Source: Streptomyces sp. NBC_00091
Lineage (GTDB): Bacteria > Actinomycetota > Actinomycetes > Streptomycetales > Streptomycetaceae
Direction of reading: 5' to 3'
DNA length: 64,000 nucleotides
NCBI RefSeq assembly: GCF_026343185.1
Contig: NZ_JAPEMA010000001.1
Span: 5,828,001-5,892,000, forward strand
A model generated the notes under the pieces. It was not told the DNA's origin. It did no database searches and was given only the letters and a program-made list of their open reading frames with translations. The position numbers and the translations under genes were made by a program. Below are positions 52,086-61,173 of the stretch, in pieces. Position 1 is the stretch's first letter. Every line of letters begins with the position of its first letter.

Positions 52086-54305
52086 TCAGGACAGACGGGT
52101 GACCCTGGCCCCGAACGAAGGCTCCGTCAGGTCCGTTCCCACCGCGACCGGCACGCTCTTCGCGCCGTCCCCCTCGCCCACGGTCAGTACGCCGACCTCG
52201 GTGCCCGCCTTGGCCTCGTGCGGCACCGCCTTGGCGCCGGCGCCGAGCGAGAGCCGCAGCTGCTGCCCCGGTACGCCGGCCACGGTGAGGTCCTTCGTCG
52301 CCACGAGCGGGGTCGTCCCGCCGAGCCCGTCGGACACGTGGCCCACCAGCTGCCCCTTGCGGATGACGGTGGCCGGGCCGAGCGCCGTGCGGACCGCCTC
52401 GATGACCTTGCGGCTGTTCTCCTTCACCAGTACCAGGCTGTTCGCGCCGTTGGGGTCCGGGCCGTCCACGTGCTGGTCCATCATCGTGCCGAGGATCAGC
52501 GAGTCCCCGCCCCCGACGGTCTTGTACGCGGCCCACATGAGTGTCCCGCCCGCGGGGGTGCTCGACCCGGTCTTGATGCCGTTGATGTTCAGGCCGCGGG
52601 CGAGGAGCAGGCTGCTGTTGTTGTTCTCGAGCGGCGTTGCCAGCCCCTGGATGGTGGCGTTTGGCATCGCCACGACCGCGCGGAAGGCCTCCTCCTTCAT
52701 CACCGCCTCCGCGAGCTTCAGCTGGTCGACGGCGGTGCTGACGGTGCCGGCGTCCAGGCCGCTGGGGTCCGTGTACGTGGTGTCCTTCATGCCGAGTTCC
52801 TTCGCCGCGGCGTTCATCTTCGCCACGAACGCGGCCTCGTTGTCGCTGCCGGTGTCCCAGCGGGCCAGCAGGCGGGCGGCGTTGTTGGCGGACGGGATCA
52901 TCATCATCTTGATCAGGTCCAGCTGGCTGAACTTCTGCCCGGCGGTGAGCCCCTCGACCCGGGACTCGTCCCCGGAGGTGCCGTCGGCCACCGCCTTGGC
53001 GTCGACGTCGATCTTCGGGCCGGGGTCGTTCTTGCGCAGCGGATGACCCTTGAGGACCACGTACGCCGTCATCACCTTCGCCACGCTGGCGGTCGGCATC
53101 GGCTTCTGCTCGCCGAAGGTGCCGATGTCGCCGGAGCCGGCGACGCGCACGGCCGCCTGGCCCTTGGCCGGCCAGGGGATGGAGGTCGAGCCGTCGAGGG
53201 TGTACGAGGTCTGCGCGCCGATGAGCTGCGGGGCGGGGAGCGGGCGCAGCATCTGGGCCCCCGCGACGGCGGCGCCGAGCAGCAGCACGATCGGGGTCCA
53301 CACCTTGACGCGGCGCGTGAGGGTGCGGCGCGGGGTCTCCGGCGGGGGAGCGGTGTTGGTCAGCTCCGCCAGCAGCTCGAGCGGCGGCAGCGGGGCTTCA
53401 CGGGTGGCCTCGACGACCGCCGGTTCGGGCCTCGGCGCCACCGGCTCGGGCTTCGGCTCGGGCTTCGGGGCCGGCTTCGGCTTCGGCTCGGCGGTGGGGG
53501 CGTCGAGGTCCTTGAGCGCGACGAACTCGCTGGTCCGCTCGGAGTCCGCGCCCTCCCGCTCCTGCTCGTCGGGGGTGTCGGCTTCGCCGTCGGCGGTCTT
53601 GGGCTGCGCCGGTCCGTGCTCCTCCTCGGGCGGCTCAGGGGCCGACCGGTCGGCGGTGGTTTCCCCACCCTCGGGGGCGGCTGCGGTGTCCTCGTCGTCC
53701 TCGTCGCCGTCGTCCGGCTGCTCCGGGGCTTCCCCGGCGGCGGAGTCCACCGGTGCCGGCTCCTCCGCCGGGGTGGCCGCGGTGACCTCGTCGGCGTCCT
53801 CGGCTTCCTCGTCGGTGGGGTCGTCGGTCGCCGAGCTCTCGGGCGTGGATATCTCCGCCGGATCGCTGCCCGGGTCCGGCTCCTGCCGGTCGTCGCCGGT
53901 CTCGGTGCGCGACTGCCGGCCGGGGGTGTCCTCGCCCGCCGGGGCATCGTCGTCCGCCGGCCGGGGTGCGGGCTCCGGTTCCTCTTCCTCCGGGCCGTCG
54001 GCCGGCTCCGGGCCGTCGGCCGGCTCCGCCCCGTCGGCCGGCTCCGCCCCGTCCGGGGTCTCGGTCCGCGCCTCGTCCGGGCCGGGCTCTTCGGGCGCGT
54101 CCGTGCGGCCCGGCTCGTCGGCCCGGGCGGCGTCGGGATCGCCGGCCGCGAGGTCTCGTACCCCTTCGGCGGCGGCGTCGCCCTGTTCCCGCTCCGCCGC
54201 CGGGGTCTCGGCCCCGGCGCCCTCCCGCCCGGTACGGGAACCGCCCAGCGCGGTCTCCCCGGCGGACTCGTCCGCTCCGCCGCCCGCCACCGTTTCCGCC
54301 TTCAT
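52086..54305 (-). CDS. D-Ala-D-Ala carboxypeptidase with long acidic N-terminus
   Basis: 739 aa. Residues 1-330 are a disordered-looking acidic Glu/Asp/Pro/Ala tract with AEPADG repeats near 85-105 and a Lys-Pro run at 273-290. A TM helix at about 335-352 follows. The penicillin-binding peptidase S11 domain has SVAK (S407-K410), SAN (S472-N474) and KTG (578-580). It trims the terminal D-Ala of peptidoglycan stems outside the cell. The long tail would be cytoplasmic and is unusual in length; it may anchor or regulate. No partner gene is obvious. Confidence 0.92.
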   Translation of the reverse strand: MKAETVAGGGADESAGETALGGSRTGREGAGAETPAAEREQGDAAAEGVRDLAAGDPDAARADEPGRTDAPEEPGPDEARTETPDGAEPADGAEPADGPEPADGPEEEEPEPAPRPADDDAPAGEDTPGRQSRTETGDDRQEPDPGSDPAEISTPESSATDDPTDEEAEDADEVTAATPAEEPAPVDSAAGEAPEQPDDGDEDDEDTAAAPEGGETTADRSAPEPPEEEHGPAQPKTADGEADTPDEQEREGADSERTSEFVALKDLDAPTAEPKPKPAPKPEPKPEPVAPRPEPAVVEATREAPLPPLELLAELTNTAPPPETPRRTLTRRVKVWTPIVLLLGAAVAGAQMLRPLPAPQLIGAQTSYTLDGSTSIPWPAKGQAAVRVAGSGDIGTFGEQKPMPTASVAKVMTAYVVLKGHPLRKNDPGPKIDVDAKAVADGTSGDESRVEGLTAGQKFSQLDLIKMMMIPSANNAARLLARWDTGSDNEAAFVAKMNAAAKELGMKDTTYTDPSGLDAGTVSTAVDQLKLAEAVMKEEAFRAVVAMPNATIQGLATPLENNNSSLLLARGLNINGIKTGSSTPAGGTLMWAAYKTVGGGDSLILGTMMDQHVDGPDPNGANSLVLVKENSRKVIEAVRTALGPATVIRKGQLVGHVSDGLGGTTPLVATKDLTVAGVPGQQLRLSLGAGAKAVPHEAKAGTEVGVLTVGEGDGAKSVPVAVGTDLTEPSFGARVTRLS

Positions 54306-54457
54306 CCGTGCCCCACCTTGCTGTTCACACCCGGCTCCGCCGGTTCCGCCGTCACCATCGAGGGCCGTCCCGCGGCCCGCTGATCACCTAGATGGCCGAC
54401 GGGGCCTCCGCGTTCCGTCCTGTGCGGGCTGTGACGGTTCGGTCATACTCCGCCGGT

Positions 54458-54508
54458 TTGACGAGCCCTCACCAAGTCTGCACTATTCCACTAACGTGTT
54501 AGTGGAAT
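54458..54508 (+). promoter_or_regulatory. Promoter and perfect YtrA-type operator
   Basis: TTGACG (54458-54463) and CACTAT (54481-54486), 17 apart. A perfect inverted repeat with 11-bp arms (ATTCCACTAAC / GTTAGTGGAAT) and a GT spacer spans 54485-54508, covering the -10 end and the start site. Autorepression by the GntR protein fits. Confidence 0.88.
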
Positions 54509-54520
54509 GAGGTGGAGCCG

Positions 54521-54940
54521 ATGGAATTCCGAGTCGACCGACGCAGCGGCGTCGCCACCTATCTGCAGCTCGTGACCCAGGTCAAACAGGCCCTGCGGCT
54601 GGGCGTACTCGAGCCGGGCGACCGGCTGCCGACGGCCCGGGAGGTGGTCGCGGCCACCGCGATCAACCCGAACACCGTCCTCAAGGCGTACCGGGAGCTG
54701 GAGCGCGAGGGGCTCGTCGAACCCCGCCCCGGCGCGGGCACGTTCGTCCGCCGCTCGCTCTCCCACCCCGGCACGGCGGCCGATTCGCCGCTGCGCCCGG
54801 CCCTGGCCGCCTGGATGGCGCAGGCGCGCGAGGCGGGCCTGGACCGCGAGGACATCACGGCGCTCATCGCGGCCGCCGTGGACGAAAGCTTCAACCCCTC
54901 CGGGCCCGGGCCCGGACAGTCGAGAGAGGAAACGGCGTGA
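54521..54940 (+). CDS. GntR-family regulator, YtrA type
   Basis: 139 aa from the ATG at 54521 (the frame also has a GTG at 54512). Short GntR protein: winged helix at about 10-75 (GVATYLQLVTQVKQALRLGVL, shortened; LPTAREVVAATAINPNTVLKAYRELEREGLVE) and a short helical tail, as in YtrA regulators, which sit at the head of ABC transporter operons. GTGA overlaps with the next gene. Confidence 0.92.
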   Translation: MEFRVDRRSGVATYLQLVTQVKQALRLGVLEPGDRLPTAREVVAATAINPNTVLKAYRELEREGLVEPRPGAGTFVRRSLSHPGTAADSPLRPALAAWMAQAREAGLDREDITALIAAAVDESFNPSGPGPGQSREETA

Positions 54941-55875
54941 GCGATCCGACCCACGCGCCGGCGCTACGAGCGACCCGGCTCGGACGGGAGTTCGGCGGCC
55001 ACTGGGCCCTGCGCGAGTGCGACATCGAGCTGCCCGCAGGCCGCATCACGGCCCTCGTCGGCCCCAACGGCGCCGGCAAGAGCACCCTGCTCCAGCTCGC
55101 GGCCGGCCTGCTGCGCCCGACCAGCGGGCAGATACGCGTCTTCGGCGGTGCCCCCGGCACCGCCGGGGCCCGCCGCCGCACCGGATTCCTCGCCCAGGAC
55201 AAGCCGCTCCACGCCCGCTTCACCGTCGCCGACACCCTGCGTCTGGGCCGCGAACTCAACCGCGGCCACTGGGACCAGGCCGCAGCCGAGCGCCTGATCA
55301 CCGGCTCGGGCATCCGCCGCGACGCCCGGATCGGCTCGCTCTCCGGCGGCAACCGGACCCGGGTCGCGCTGGCCCTCGTCCTCGGCAAGCGCGCCGACCT
55401 GCTGCTCCTGGACGAGCCGCTGGCCGACCTCGACCCGGTCGCCCGGCACGACGTCATGGCGCTGCTCATGACCGAGGCCGCCGAGCACGGCACCGGCATC
55501 GTGATGTCCTCGCACGTCCTGGCCGAGCTGGAGGACGTCTGCGACCACGTGGTGCTCCTCAAGGACGGGGCGGCCCGGCTCTGCGGCGACGTCCAGGAAC
55601 TCTGCGCGGCGCACACCTGGATCACCGGCCGGGCCGACCCGCTGGAGGGCGACGGACTGCCCCGCTCCTTCGACCGCGGCGCCGTCGTGCACTCCGCCGT
55701 CGGCGGCCGTCAGGTCACCGCACTCGTCCGCACGCCCTCCGACGCCCCGCCGCACTCCGACCGCGCGGCGGACGAGCGGTGGATCACCGAAACCCCCTCC
55801 CTGGAAACCCTGTTGCTCGCCCACCTGCGTGCCCCTGCCCCCCGCCCCGCCGCCGAGAAGGAGGCCGCCGCATGA
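54937..55875 (+). CDS. ABC transporter ATPase (YtrB-like)
   Basis: 312 aa. Walker A GPNGAGKST (about 42-50), signature LSGGNRTR, Walker B LLLLDEPLADLD and switch His in MSSHVLAELEDV. The C-terminal 80 residues are a variable extension with Pro/Ala-rich end. It energises the permease encoded next, by an ATGA overlap. The substrate is unknown; YtrA-controlled systems often respond to cell-wall antibiotics. Confidence 0.93.
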   Translation: MSDPTHAPALRATRLGREFGGHWALRECDIELPAGRITALVGPNGAGKSTLLQLAAGLLRPTSGQIRVFGGAPGTAGARRRTGFLAQDKPLHARFTVADTLRLGRELNRGHWDQAAAERLITGSGIRRDARIGSLSGGNRTRVALALVLGKRADLLLLDEPLADLDPVARHDVMALLMTEAAEHGTGIVMSSHVLAELEDVCDHVVLLKDGAARLCGDVQELCAAHTWITGRADPLEGDGLPRSFDRGAVVHSAVGGRQVTALVRTPSDAPPHSDRAADERWITETPSLETLLLAHLRAPAPRPAAEKEAAA

Positions 55876-56825
55876 AGGGCGTCCTGTGGCTGGCCTGGCG
55901 CCAGCAGCGCCTGATGATCCTGTCCGCCCTCGGCCTGCTGGCGCTCTGCGCGGCGCTGGTGGCGTACCGGCGCTCCGAGATGACGGAGCTGATCGACGCC
56001 ACCGGCTGGGTGCCGTGTCCGGGCTGGGACGGAGGCTGCGAGAGCCTCGCCACCTTCCAGATCATGGAGGGCAACTCCGCCGGCATCCGCATGCTCGGCA
56101 CCCTCGGCCTCGCGGTACCCGCCCTCATCGGCGTGTTCTGGGGCGCCCCGCTCGTCGGCCGGGAGCTGGAGACGGGGACGTTCAAGCTGGCCCTCACCCA
56201 GGGGGTGGGCCCGCGGCGCTGGTTCGCGGCCCGGTTCGGCCTCGCGGCGCTCGTCGCCGTGCTCGTCGCGGCCGTCATCGGCGGCCTCGTCGCCTGGTGG
56301 TGGCTGCCCATCGCCAACACCCTCGACGGCCCCTACTGGCACGACGCCGGCATCTACAACGCGACCGGCCCGGCCCCCGTGGCGGGCGCCCTGTTCGGCC
56401 TCGCGGCCGGAACCCTCGCGGGCCTGCTGGTGCGCCGGGTCCTGCCCGCCATGGGCGCGGCCTTCGCCGCGATCGGCACGGCCATGGTGTTCGTGACCTT
56501 CTTCCGTACCGCCTGGACCGACCCCGAGACCCGCATCACGCCCGGTATGACGCCGAAGCGGGCCGTGGGGAGCGCCTGGTCCACCGGGCAGTTCGGCTAC
56601 CTCACGCCCGACGGCCGCGAGCACTCCATCGACACGGTCTGCCAGACCTCCGGCGAGGAGCTGAGGGCGTGCATGGCGGAACACGGCTTCGTCGCGCGCT
56701 ACCACAAGGTCTATCCCAGCGGTGAGTTCTGGACCTTCCAGTGGATCGACACCGCCCTCTACCTCGGCGCCGCGGCCGCGCTCGTGGCCCTCACCCTGCT
56801 CGTCCTGCGCCGCCGCACCGCCTGA
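55872..56825 (+). CDS. ABC transporter permease
   Basis: 317 aa with about six membrane helices (ILSALGLLALCAALVAY, LAVPALIGVFWGAPLVGREL, and others) and a cysteine-bearing outside loop (VPCPGWDGGCESL, TVCQTSGEELRACM). The sequence FWGAPLVGRELETGTFKLALTQGV is typical of ABC-2 type permeases in YtrA operons. Last gene of the operon. Confidence 0.9.
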   Translation: MKGVLWLAWRQQRLMILSALGLLALCAALVAYRRSEMTELIDATGWVPCPGWDGGCESLATFQIMEGNSAGIRMLGTLGLAVPALIGVFWGAPLVGRELETGTFKLALTQGVGPRRWFAARFGLAALVAVLVAAVIGGLVAWWWLPIANTLDGPYWHDAGIYNATGPAPVAGALFGLAAGTLAGLLVRRVLPAMGAAFAAIGTAMVFVTFFRTAWTDPETRITPGMTPKRAVGSAWSTGQFGYLTPDGREHSIDTVCQTSGEELRACMAEHGFVARYHKVYPSGEFWTFQWIDTALYLGAAAALVALTLLVLRRRTA

Positions 56826-56903
56826 CGCGGCCACCGTCAGGCATCCGACGGCCCCGCGGCCCGACCACCGCACCCTTCCGTCCGCACCCCAGGGGGACCC
56901 CTC

Positions 56904-57680
56904 ATGGCCACCAAGAAGAACCTCACCGCCGACCGCGCCAGCGTCGGCCACAAGGTCCGCTACGCACTGAGCAACCCGACCCGCATCGCCCCGTACGTAC
57001 GCCGCGCCGCGCGCGACGGCTGGCTGCGCTTCAAGCACCCCGACCACGTGGGCTACTACCGTGCCGTCATGGCCTCCGACACCGGCCGCAACCCGGAGGC
57101 GGCCGTCGGCAGCCAGACCCACGACCGCTGGCTGGCCCTCGGCAAGATGCAGTTCGACTACCTCGTGGAGCACGGCCTCGCCCCGAGCCACCGCATGCTC
57201 GACATCGGCTGCGGCAACCTGCGCGCGGGCTGGCGCTTCATCGAGCACCTCGACGCGGGTCACTACTACGGCATCGACATCTCGCCCGACATCCTCATCG
57301 AGGCCAAGCGGACACTGACCGGGCGCGGACTTCAGGACAAGCTGCCGTACCTGACCATCACCCAGGACCTGACCCTGGACTTCCTGCCCGACCGCCACTT
57401 CGACGTGGTGCACGCGCACAGCGTGTTCTCCCACTCGCCGATCGGGATCATCGACGAGTGCCTCGCGCACGTGGAGCGCGTACTCGCGCCCGGCGGCCGG
57501 TTCGACTTCACCTTCGACCGCACCGAGGGCGCCGAACACCAGGTCCTGCGCGAGGACTTCTACTACCGCACCCGGACCCTCGTCGACCTCGCGGCCAAGC
57601 ACGGGCTGAAGGCCCGCTTCATGGACGACTGGGAGAAGCTCGGCCACGGCCAGTCCAAGATCCGCGTCACCGCGGCCTGA
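56904..57680 (+). CDS. SAM-dependent methyltransferase, class I
   Basis: 258 aa. SAM-binding motif I MLDIGCGNLRAG (about 94-105), acidic residue in YYGIDISPD and post-motif FDVVHAHSVFSH. An N-terminal helix-rich region (1-75) precedes it. The substrate is unknown. It lies 78 bases after the ABC operon with its own AGGGGG ribosome site, and ends at a hairpin. Confidence 0.88.
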   Translation: MATKKNLTADRASVGHKVRYALSNPTRIAPYVRRAARDGWLRFKHPDHVGYYRAVMASDTGRNPEAAVGSQTHDRWLALGKMQFDYLVEHGLAPSHRMLDIGCGNLRAGWRFIEHLDAGHYYGIDISPDILIEAKRTLTGRGLQDKLPYLTITQDLTLDFLPDRHFDVVHAHSVFSHSPIGIIDECLAHVERVLAPGGRFDFTFDRTEGAEHQVLREDFYYRTRTLVDLAAKHGLKARFMDDWEKLGHGQSKIRVTAA

Positions 57681-57689
57681 CGGCGGCCC

Positions 57690-57732
57690 GGCCCGGGCAG
57701 GGGAGCCCCGCGACGGCTTCCCTGCCCGGGCC
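57690..57732 (+). terminator. Terminator after the methyltransferase gene
   Basis: Perfect 13-bp stem (57690-57702 with 57720-57732) around a 17-base loop, 9 bases past the stop. Confidence 0.72.
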
Positions 57733-57867
57733 TACGGGTGCTCAAACTTGCTTGGTACCGGACTACTTCAAGCATGTTCCTTCAAATAGGCTGCCCCGGT
57801 CCGCTATCTTGCCGGGTGCATGCCAAGGCGGTGTGTCCGCGATCCGGACCGCACGAGGAGCTGCCCG

Positions 57868-60800
57868 ATGAGTCCGACGAGACTGTCCCTGAGGCGCGAC
57901 CGGCACGACCCCCCACCCGAGCGCGGCAGCCGCCGCCACGACCGCCGCCGCCGTGAAGGCAGCCGCCGGAGCCTGCTCGCGGCCCTGCTCGCCGCCGCGC
58001 TCGCGACCTCCGGGCTCGCCGCGGCCGGCCCGGCCACCGCCCGCGCGGCAGCCGCCCCCGCCGCACCGGCGGCCACGGCCGGAACGGTCACCGCCCTGTC
58101 CCAGTCGGGCGGCACCTTCACCGTCAGCACCTCCAGCGGGGCCAAGGCCCGCGTGGTCGTCGCCCGCGCCGACGTCTTCCGCCTCTGGCTCTCCCCCGAC
58201 GGCGGCTTCAACAACGACCCGGCCGGCTCCGACCTCGCCCCCACCACCGACTTCGGCCCGGTGAACGCGAGTTACACCGACGCCGGCACCCACTACCGGA
58301 TCACCACCGGAGCCCTCTCCATCCGGGTCAACAAATCGCCCCTGCAGTTCTCCGTCTACCGCGCCGACGACTCCACCCTCGTCTGGCAGGAGACCCAGCC
58401 CACCAGCTGGGGCGGCGGCAAGACCACCCAGTACCTGGCGCGCGGCGCCGACGAGCAGTTCTACGGCACCGGCCTGCGCCTCGGCGAATGGGCGCTGCGC
58501 GGCAAGACCGTGCCCGTGGCCGTCGACAACAAGTGGCGCGAGAACGACAACGCCAGCCCCGCCCCCTTCTACATGTCCACCAACCGCTACGGCGTCATGC
58601 GCAACACCTGGGCCCCCGGCTCGTACGCCTTCAACGCCCCGACCGCCCTCACCCACGACGAAACCCGCTTCGACGCCTGGTACTTCACGGGCGACTCCCT
58701 GAAATCCGTCCTCGACGCCTATACCGACGTCAGCGGCAAACCCTTCATGGCGCCCCTGTGGGGCTTCGAACTGGGCAACGCCGACTGTTTCAACGCCTCC
58801 AACCCCGACTACCAGGGCGACCACAACCGCCCGCGCCACCAGACCACCCCCGACGTGGTCGGCTACGCTACCGACGCCCGCGCCGCCGACATGCCCTCGG
58901 GCTGGTTCCTGCCCAACGACGGCTACGGCTGCGGCTACACCGCACCCCTGAAGTCCACCGTCGACGCCCTGAAGGCCAAGGGCTTCCAGACCGGCCTGTG
59001 GACCTCCACCGGCCTCGGTTCCATCGCCGACGAGGTGGGCACCGCGGGCACCCGGGGCGTCAAGACGGACGTGGCCTGGATCGGCAGCGGCTACAAGTAC
59101 GCCTTCAACGGCGTCCAGCAGGCCGTCGACGGCATCGAGAAGAACTCCGACGCCCGCCGCTACGTCTGGACCGTCGACGGCTGGGCCGGCACCCAGCGCA
59201 ACGCCGTCGTCTGGACCGGGGACACCAACGGCACCTGGGACGACATGCGCTGGCACGTCCCCGCCATCACCGGCGCGGGTCTCTCCGCCCTCAACTACGC
59301 CTCCGGCGACATCGACGGCATCTTCGGCGGCAGCCCCAAGACGTACGCCCGCGACCTCCAGTGGAAGGCCTTCACCCCCGCCTTCATGACCATGTCCGGC
59401 TGGGGCGCCACCAACCCCTCGGCCGGCTACCAGGACAAGCAGCCCTGGCGCTTCGCCGAGCCCTACCTGTCCATCAACCGCAAGTACCTCCAGCTCAAGA
59501 TGCGGCTGATGCCCTACCTGTACACGATGAGCCGCACCGCCCACGAGAGCGGCGTCCCCAGCACCCGCGCGATGGTCCTGGAGTACCCCGACGACCCGGT
59601 GGCCCGCGGGAACCAGACCAGCGGCCAGTTCATGGCCGGGGACTCCTTCCTCGTCGCCCCGGTCGTCTCCGACACCTCCGTCCGCGACGGCATCTACCTG
59701 CCCGCCGGAACCTGGACCGACTACTGGAGCGGCAAGACGTACGCCGGCCCGGGCTGGCTGAACAACTACCAGGCGCCCCTCGACACCCTGCCGCTCTTCG
59801 TCAAGGGCGGGGCGATCGTGCCGATGTGGCCGCAGATGAACCACACCGGCGAGAAGCCGCTCTCCACCCTCACCTACGACATCCACCCGCGCGGCACCTC
59901 CGCCTTCAGCCTCTACGAGGACGACGGCCGCACCCGCGCCCACCAGTCCGGGGCCTACGCCCGCCAGCGCGTGGACGTCACCGCCCCGGCCGCCGGCTCC
60001 GGCACGGTCACCGTCTCCGTCGGCGCCCCCACCGGCAGCTACGCCGGACAGCAGGCCGCGCGCGGCTACGAGTTCACCCTCCACGTGGCCTCCGCCCCCT
60101 CCGCCCTCACGGTGGACGGCGCCGCGCTGACCCGGCTCACCTCGAAGAGCGCCTACGACTCCGCCGCCACCGGATGGTTCTTCGACCCGGCCGACCGCTC
60201 CGGCGTCCTGTGGGTCAAGACCGGTACGAAGACGGGCGCGTTCAGCGTCACCGCCACCGGCGCCACCGTCCCGGCGGCCGACCCCGTCCCCGTCACCTCC
60301 GCGCCCGTACCGCAGTCGGCCTGGACCCTGGTCTCCGCCGACAGCCAGGAGACCACCGCCGAGAACGGCGCCGCCCGCAATGCCTTCGACGGCAACCCCG
60401 CCACCCTGTGGCACACCGCCTGGTCCACCGGCACCCCGGCGCCCCTCCCGCACGAGATCCAGATCGACCTCGGCGCCCGCTACTCCGTCGACGGCCTCGG
60501 CTACCTGCCGCGCCAGGACGGCGGGGTCAACGGCCGGATCGGCGGCTACGAGGTGCACGTGTCCGACACCACCTCCGACTGGGGCACCCCGGCCGCCACC
60601 GGGACCTTCGCCGACACCCCGGCGGCGAAATCCCTCGCCTTCGCCCCCCGCACCGGCCGCTACCTGCGGCTGCGGGCCCTGACCGAAGCGGGCGGCCGCG
60701 GCCCCTGGACCAGCGCCGCCGAGATCACCCTCACCGGCCGCCCGGCGCCGCTGCCCGCCGACGCCACCCTCGTCAACGCGGGCTCCGCGCGCTGCCTGGA

Positions 60801-61125
60801 CCTCCCGCACAGCGCCACCACCCCGGGCACCGCACCCACCCTCTACTCCTGCCACGGCGGCCCGAACCAGCGCTGGACCCTCCAGGGCGACGGCCGTCTC
60901 ACCGGCCTCGCCGGGGTCTGCCTCGACGCCGGCGACCCCGCGAAGGTCACCGTGCAGACCTGCGCCGCCGGCCCCGCCCAGACCTGGCAGCCCGGCCCGG
61001 ACGGCAGCCTGCGCAGCGCCGGCCAGTGCCTCACCCCGGCGGGCTCCGGCACCGCCAACGGCACCGGACTCACCCGGGCGGCCTGTACCGGCACCGCCGC
61101 CCAGCGCTGGACCTTTACCCCCTGA
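57868..61125 (+). CDS. Secreted GH31 glycosidase with CBM32 and ricin lectin domains
   Basis: 1,085 aa from the ATG at 57868, 7 bases after GAGGAG. A Tat-like signal (SRRSLLAALLAAALATSG) follows a basic leader. The GH31 barrel has nucleophile Asp401 (KTDVAWIG) and acid/base Asp452 (WTGDTNGTW). A beta-domain follows, then an F5/8-type C (CBM32) module (about 735-880: ARNAFDGNPATLWHTAW) and a ricin-B lectin at the end (QRWTLQGDGRLTG). It is an extracellular alpha-glucoside or related polysaccharide hydrolase or transglycosylase; exact substrate unknown. Confidence 0.93.
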   Translation: MSPTRLSLRRDRHDPPPERGSRRHDRRRREGSRRSLLAALLAAALATSGLAAAGPATARAAAAPAAPAATAGTVTALSQSGGTFTVSTSSGAKARVVVARADVFRLWLSPDGGFNNDPAGSDLAPTTDFGPVNASYTDAGTHYRITTGALSIRVNKSPLQFSVYRADDSTLVWQETQPTSWGGGKTTQYLARGADEQFYGTGLRLGEWALRGKTVPVAVDNKWRENDNASPAPFYMSTNRYGVMRNTWAPGSYAFNAPTALTHDETRFDAWYFTGDSLKSVLDAYTDVSGKPFMAPLWGFELGNADCFNASNPDYQGDHNRPRHQTTPDVVGYATDARAADMPSGWFLPNDGYGCGYTAPLKSTVDALKAKGFQTGLWTSTGLGSIADEVGTAGTRGVKTDVAWIGSGYKYAFNGVQQAVDGIEKNSDARRYVWTVDGWAGTQRNAVVWTGDTNGTWDDMRWHVPAITGAGLSALNYASGDIDGIFGGSPKTYARDLQWKAFTPAFMTMSGWGATNPSAGYQDKQPWRFAEPYLSINRKYLQLKMRLMPYLYTMSRTAHESGVPSTRAMVLEYPDDPVARGNQTSGQFMAGDSFLVAPVVSDTSVRDGIYLPAGTWTDYWSGKTYAGPGWLNNYQAPLDTLPLFVKGGAIVPMWPQMNHTGEKPLSTLTYDIHPRGTSAFSLYEDDGRTRAHQSGAYARQRVDVTAPAAGSGTVTVSVGAPTGSYAGQQAARGYEFTLHVASAPSALTVDGAALTRLTSKSAYDSAATGWFFDPADRSGVLWVKTGTKTGAFSVTATGATVPAADPVPVTSAPVPQSAWTLVSADSQETTAENGAARNAFDGNPATLWHTAWSTGTPAPLPHEIQIDLGARYSVDGLGYLPRQDGGVNGRIGGYEVHVSDTTSDWGTPAATGTFADTPAAKSLAFAPRTGRYLRLRALTEAGGRGPWTSAAEITLTGRPAPLPADATLVNAGSARCLDLPHSATTPGTAPTLYSCHGGPNQRWTLQGDGRLTGLAGVCLDAGDPAKVTVQTCAAGPAQTWQPGPDGSLRSAGQCLTPAGSGTANGTGLTRAACTGTAAQRWTFTP

Positions 61126-61136
61126 CCCCCCACGCA

Positions 61137-61171
61137 GGGTCCGGCCCGGCCCCCCACGCCGGGCCGGACCC
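61137..61171. terminator. Bidirectional terminator between GH31 and MFS genes
   Basis: Perfect 13-bp stem (61137-61149 with 61159-61171), 9-base loop, between two convergent genes that are only 48 bases apart. Confidence 0.85.
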
Positions 61172-61173
61172 AC

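Noticed and set aside
57763..61173. 1,136-aa minus-strand open frame
   Set aside because: Opposite the GH31 gene; Gly/Val-rich shadow.
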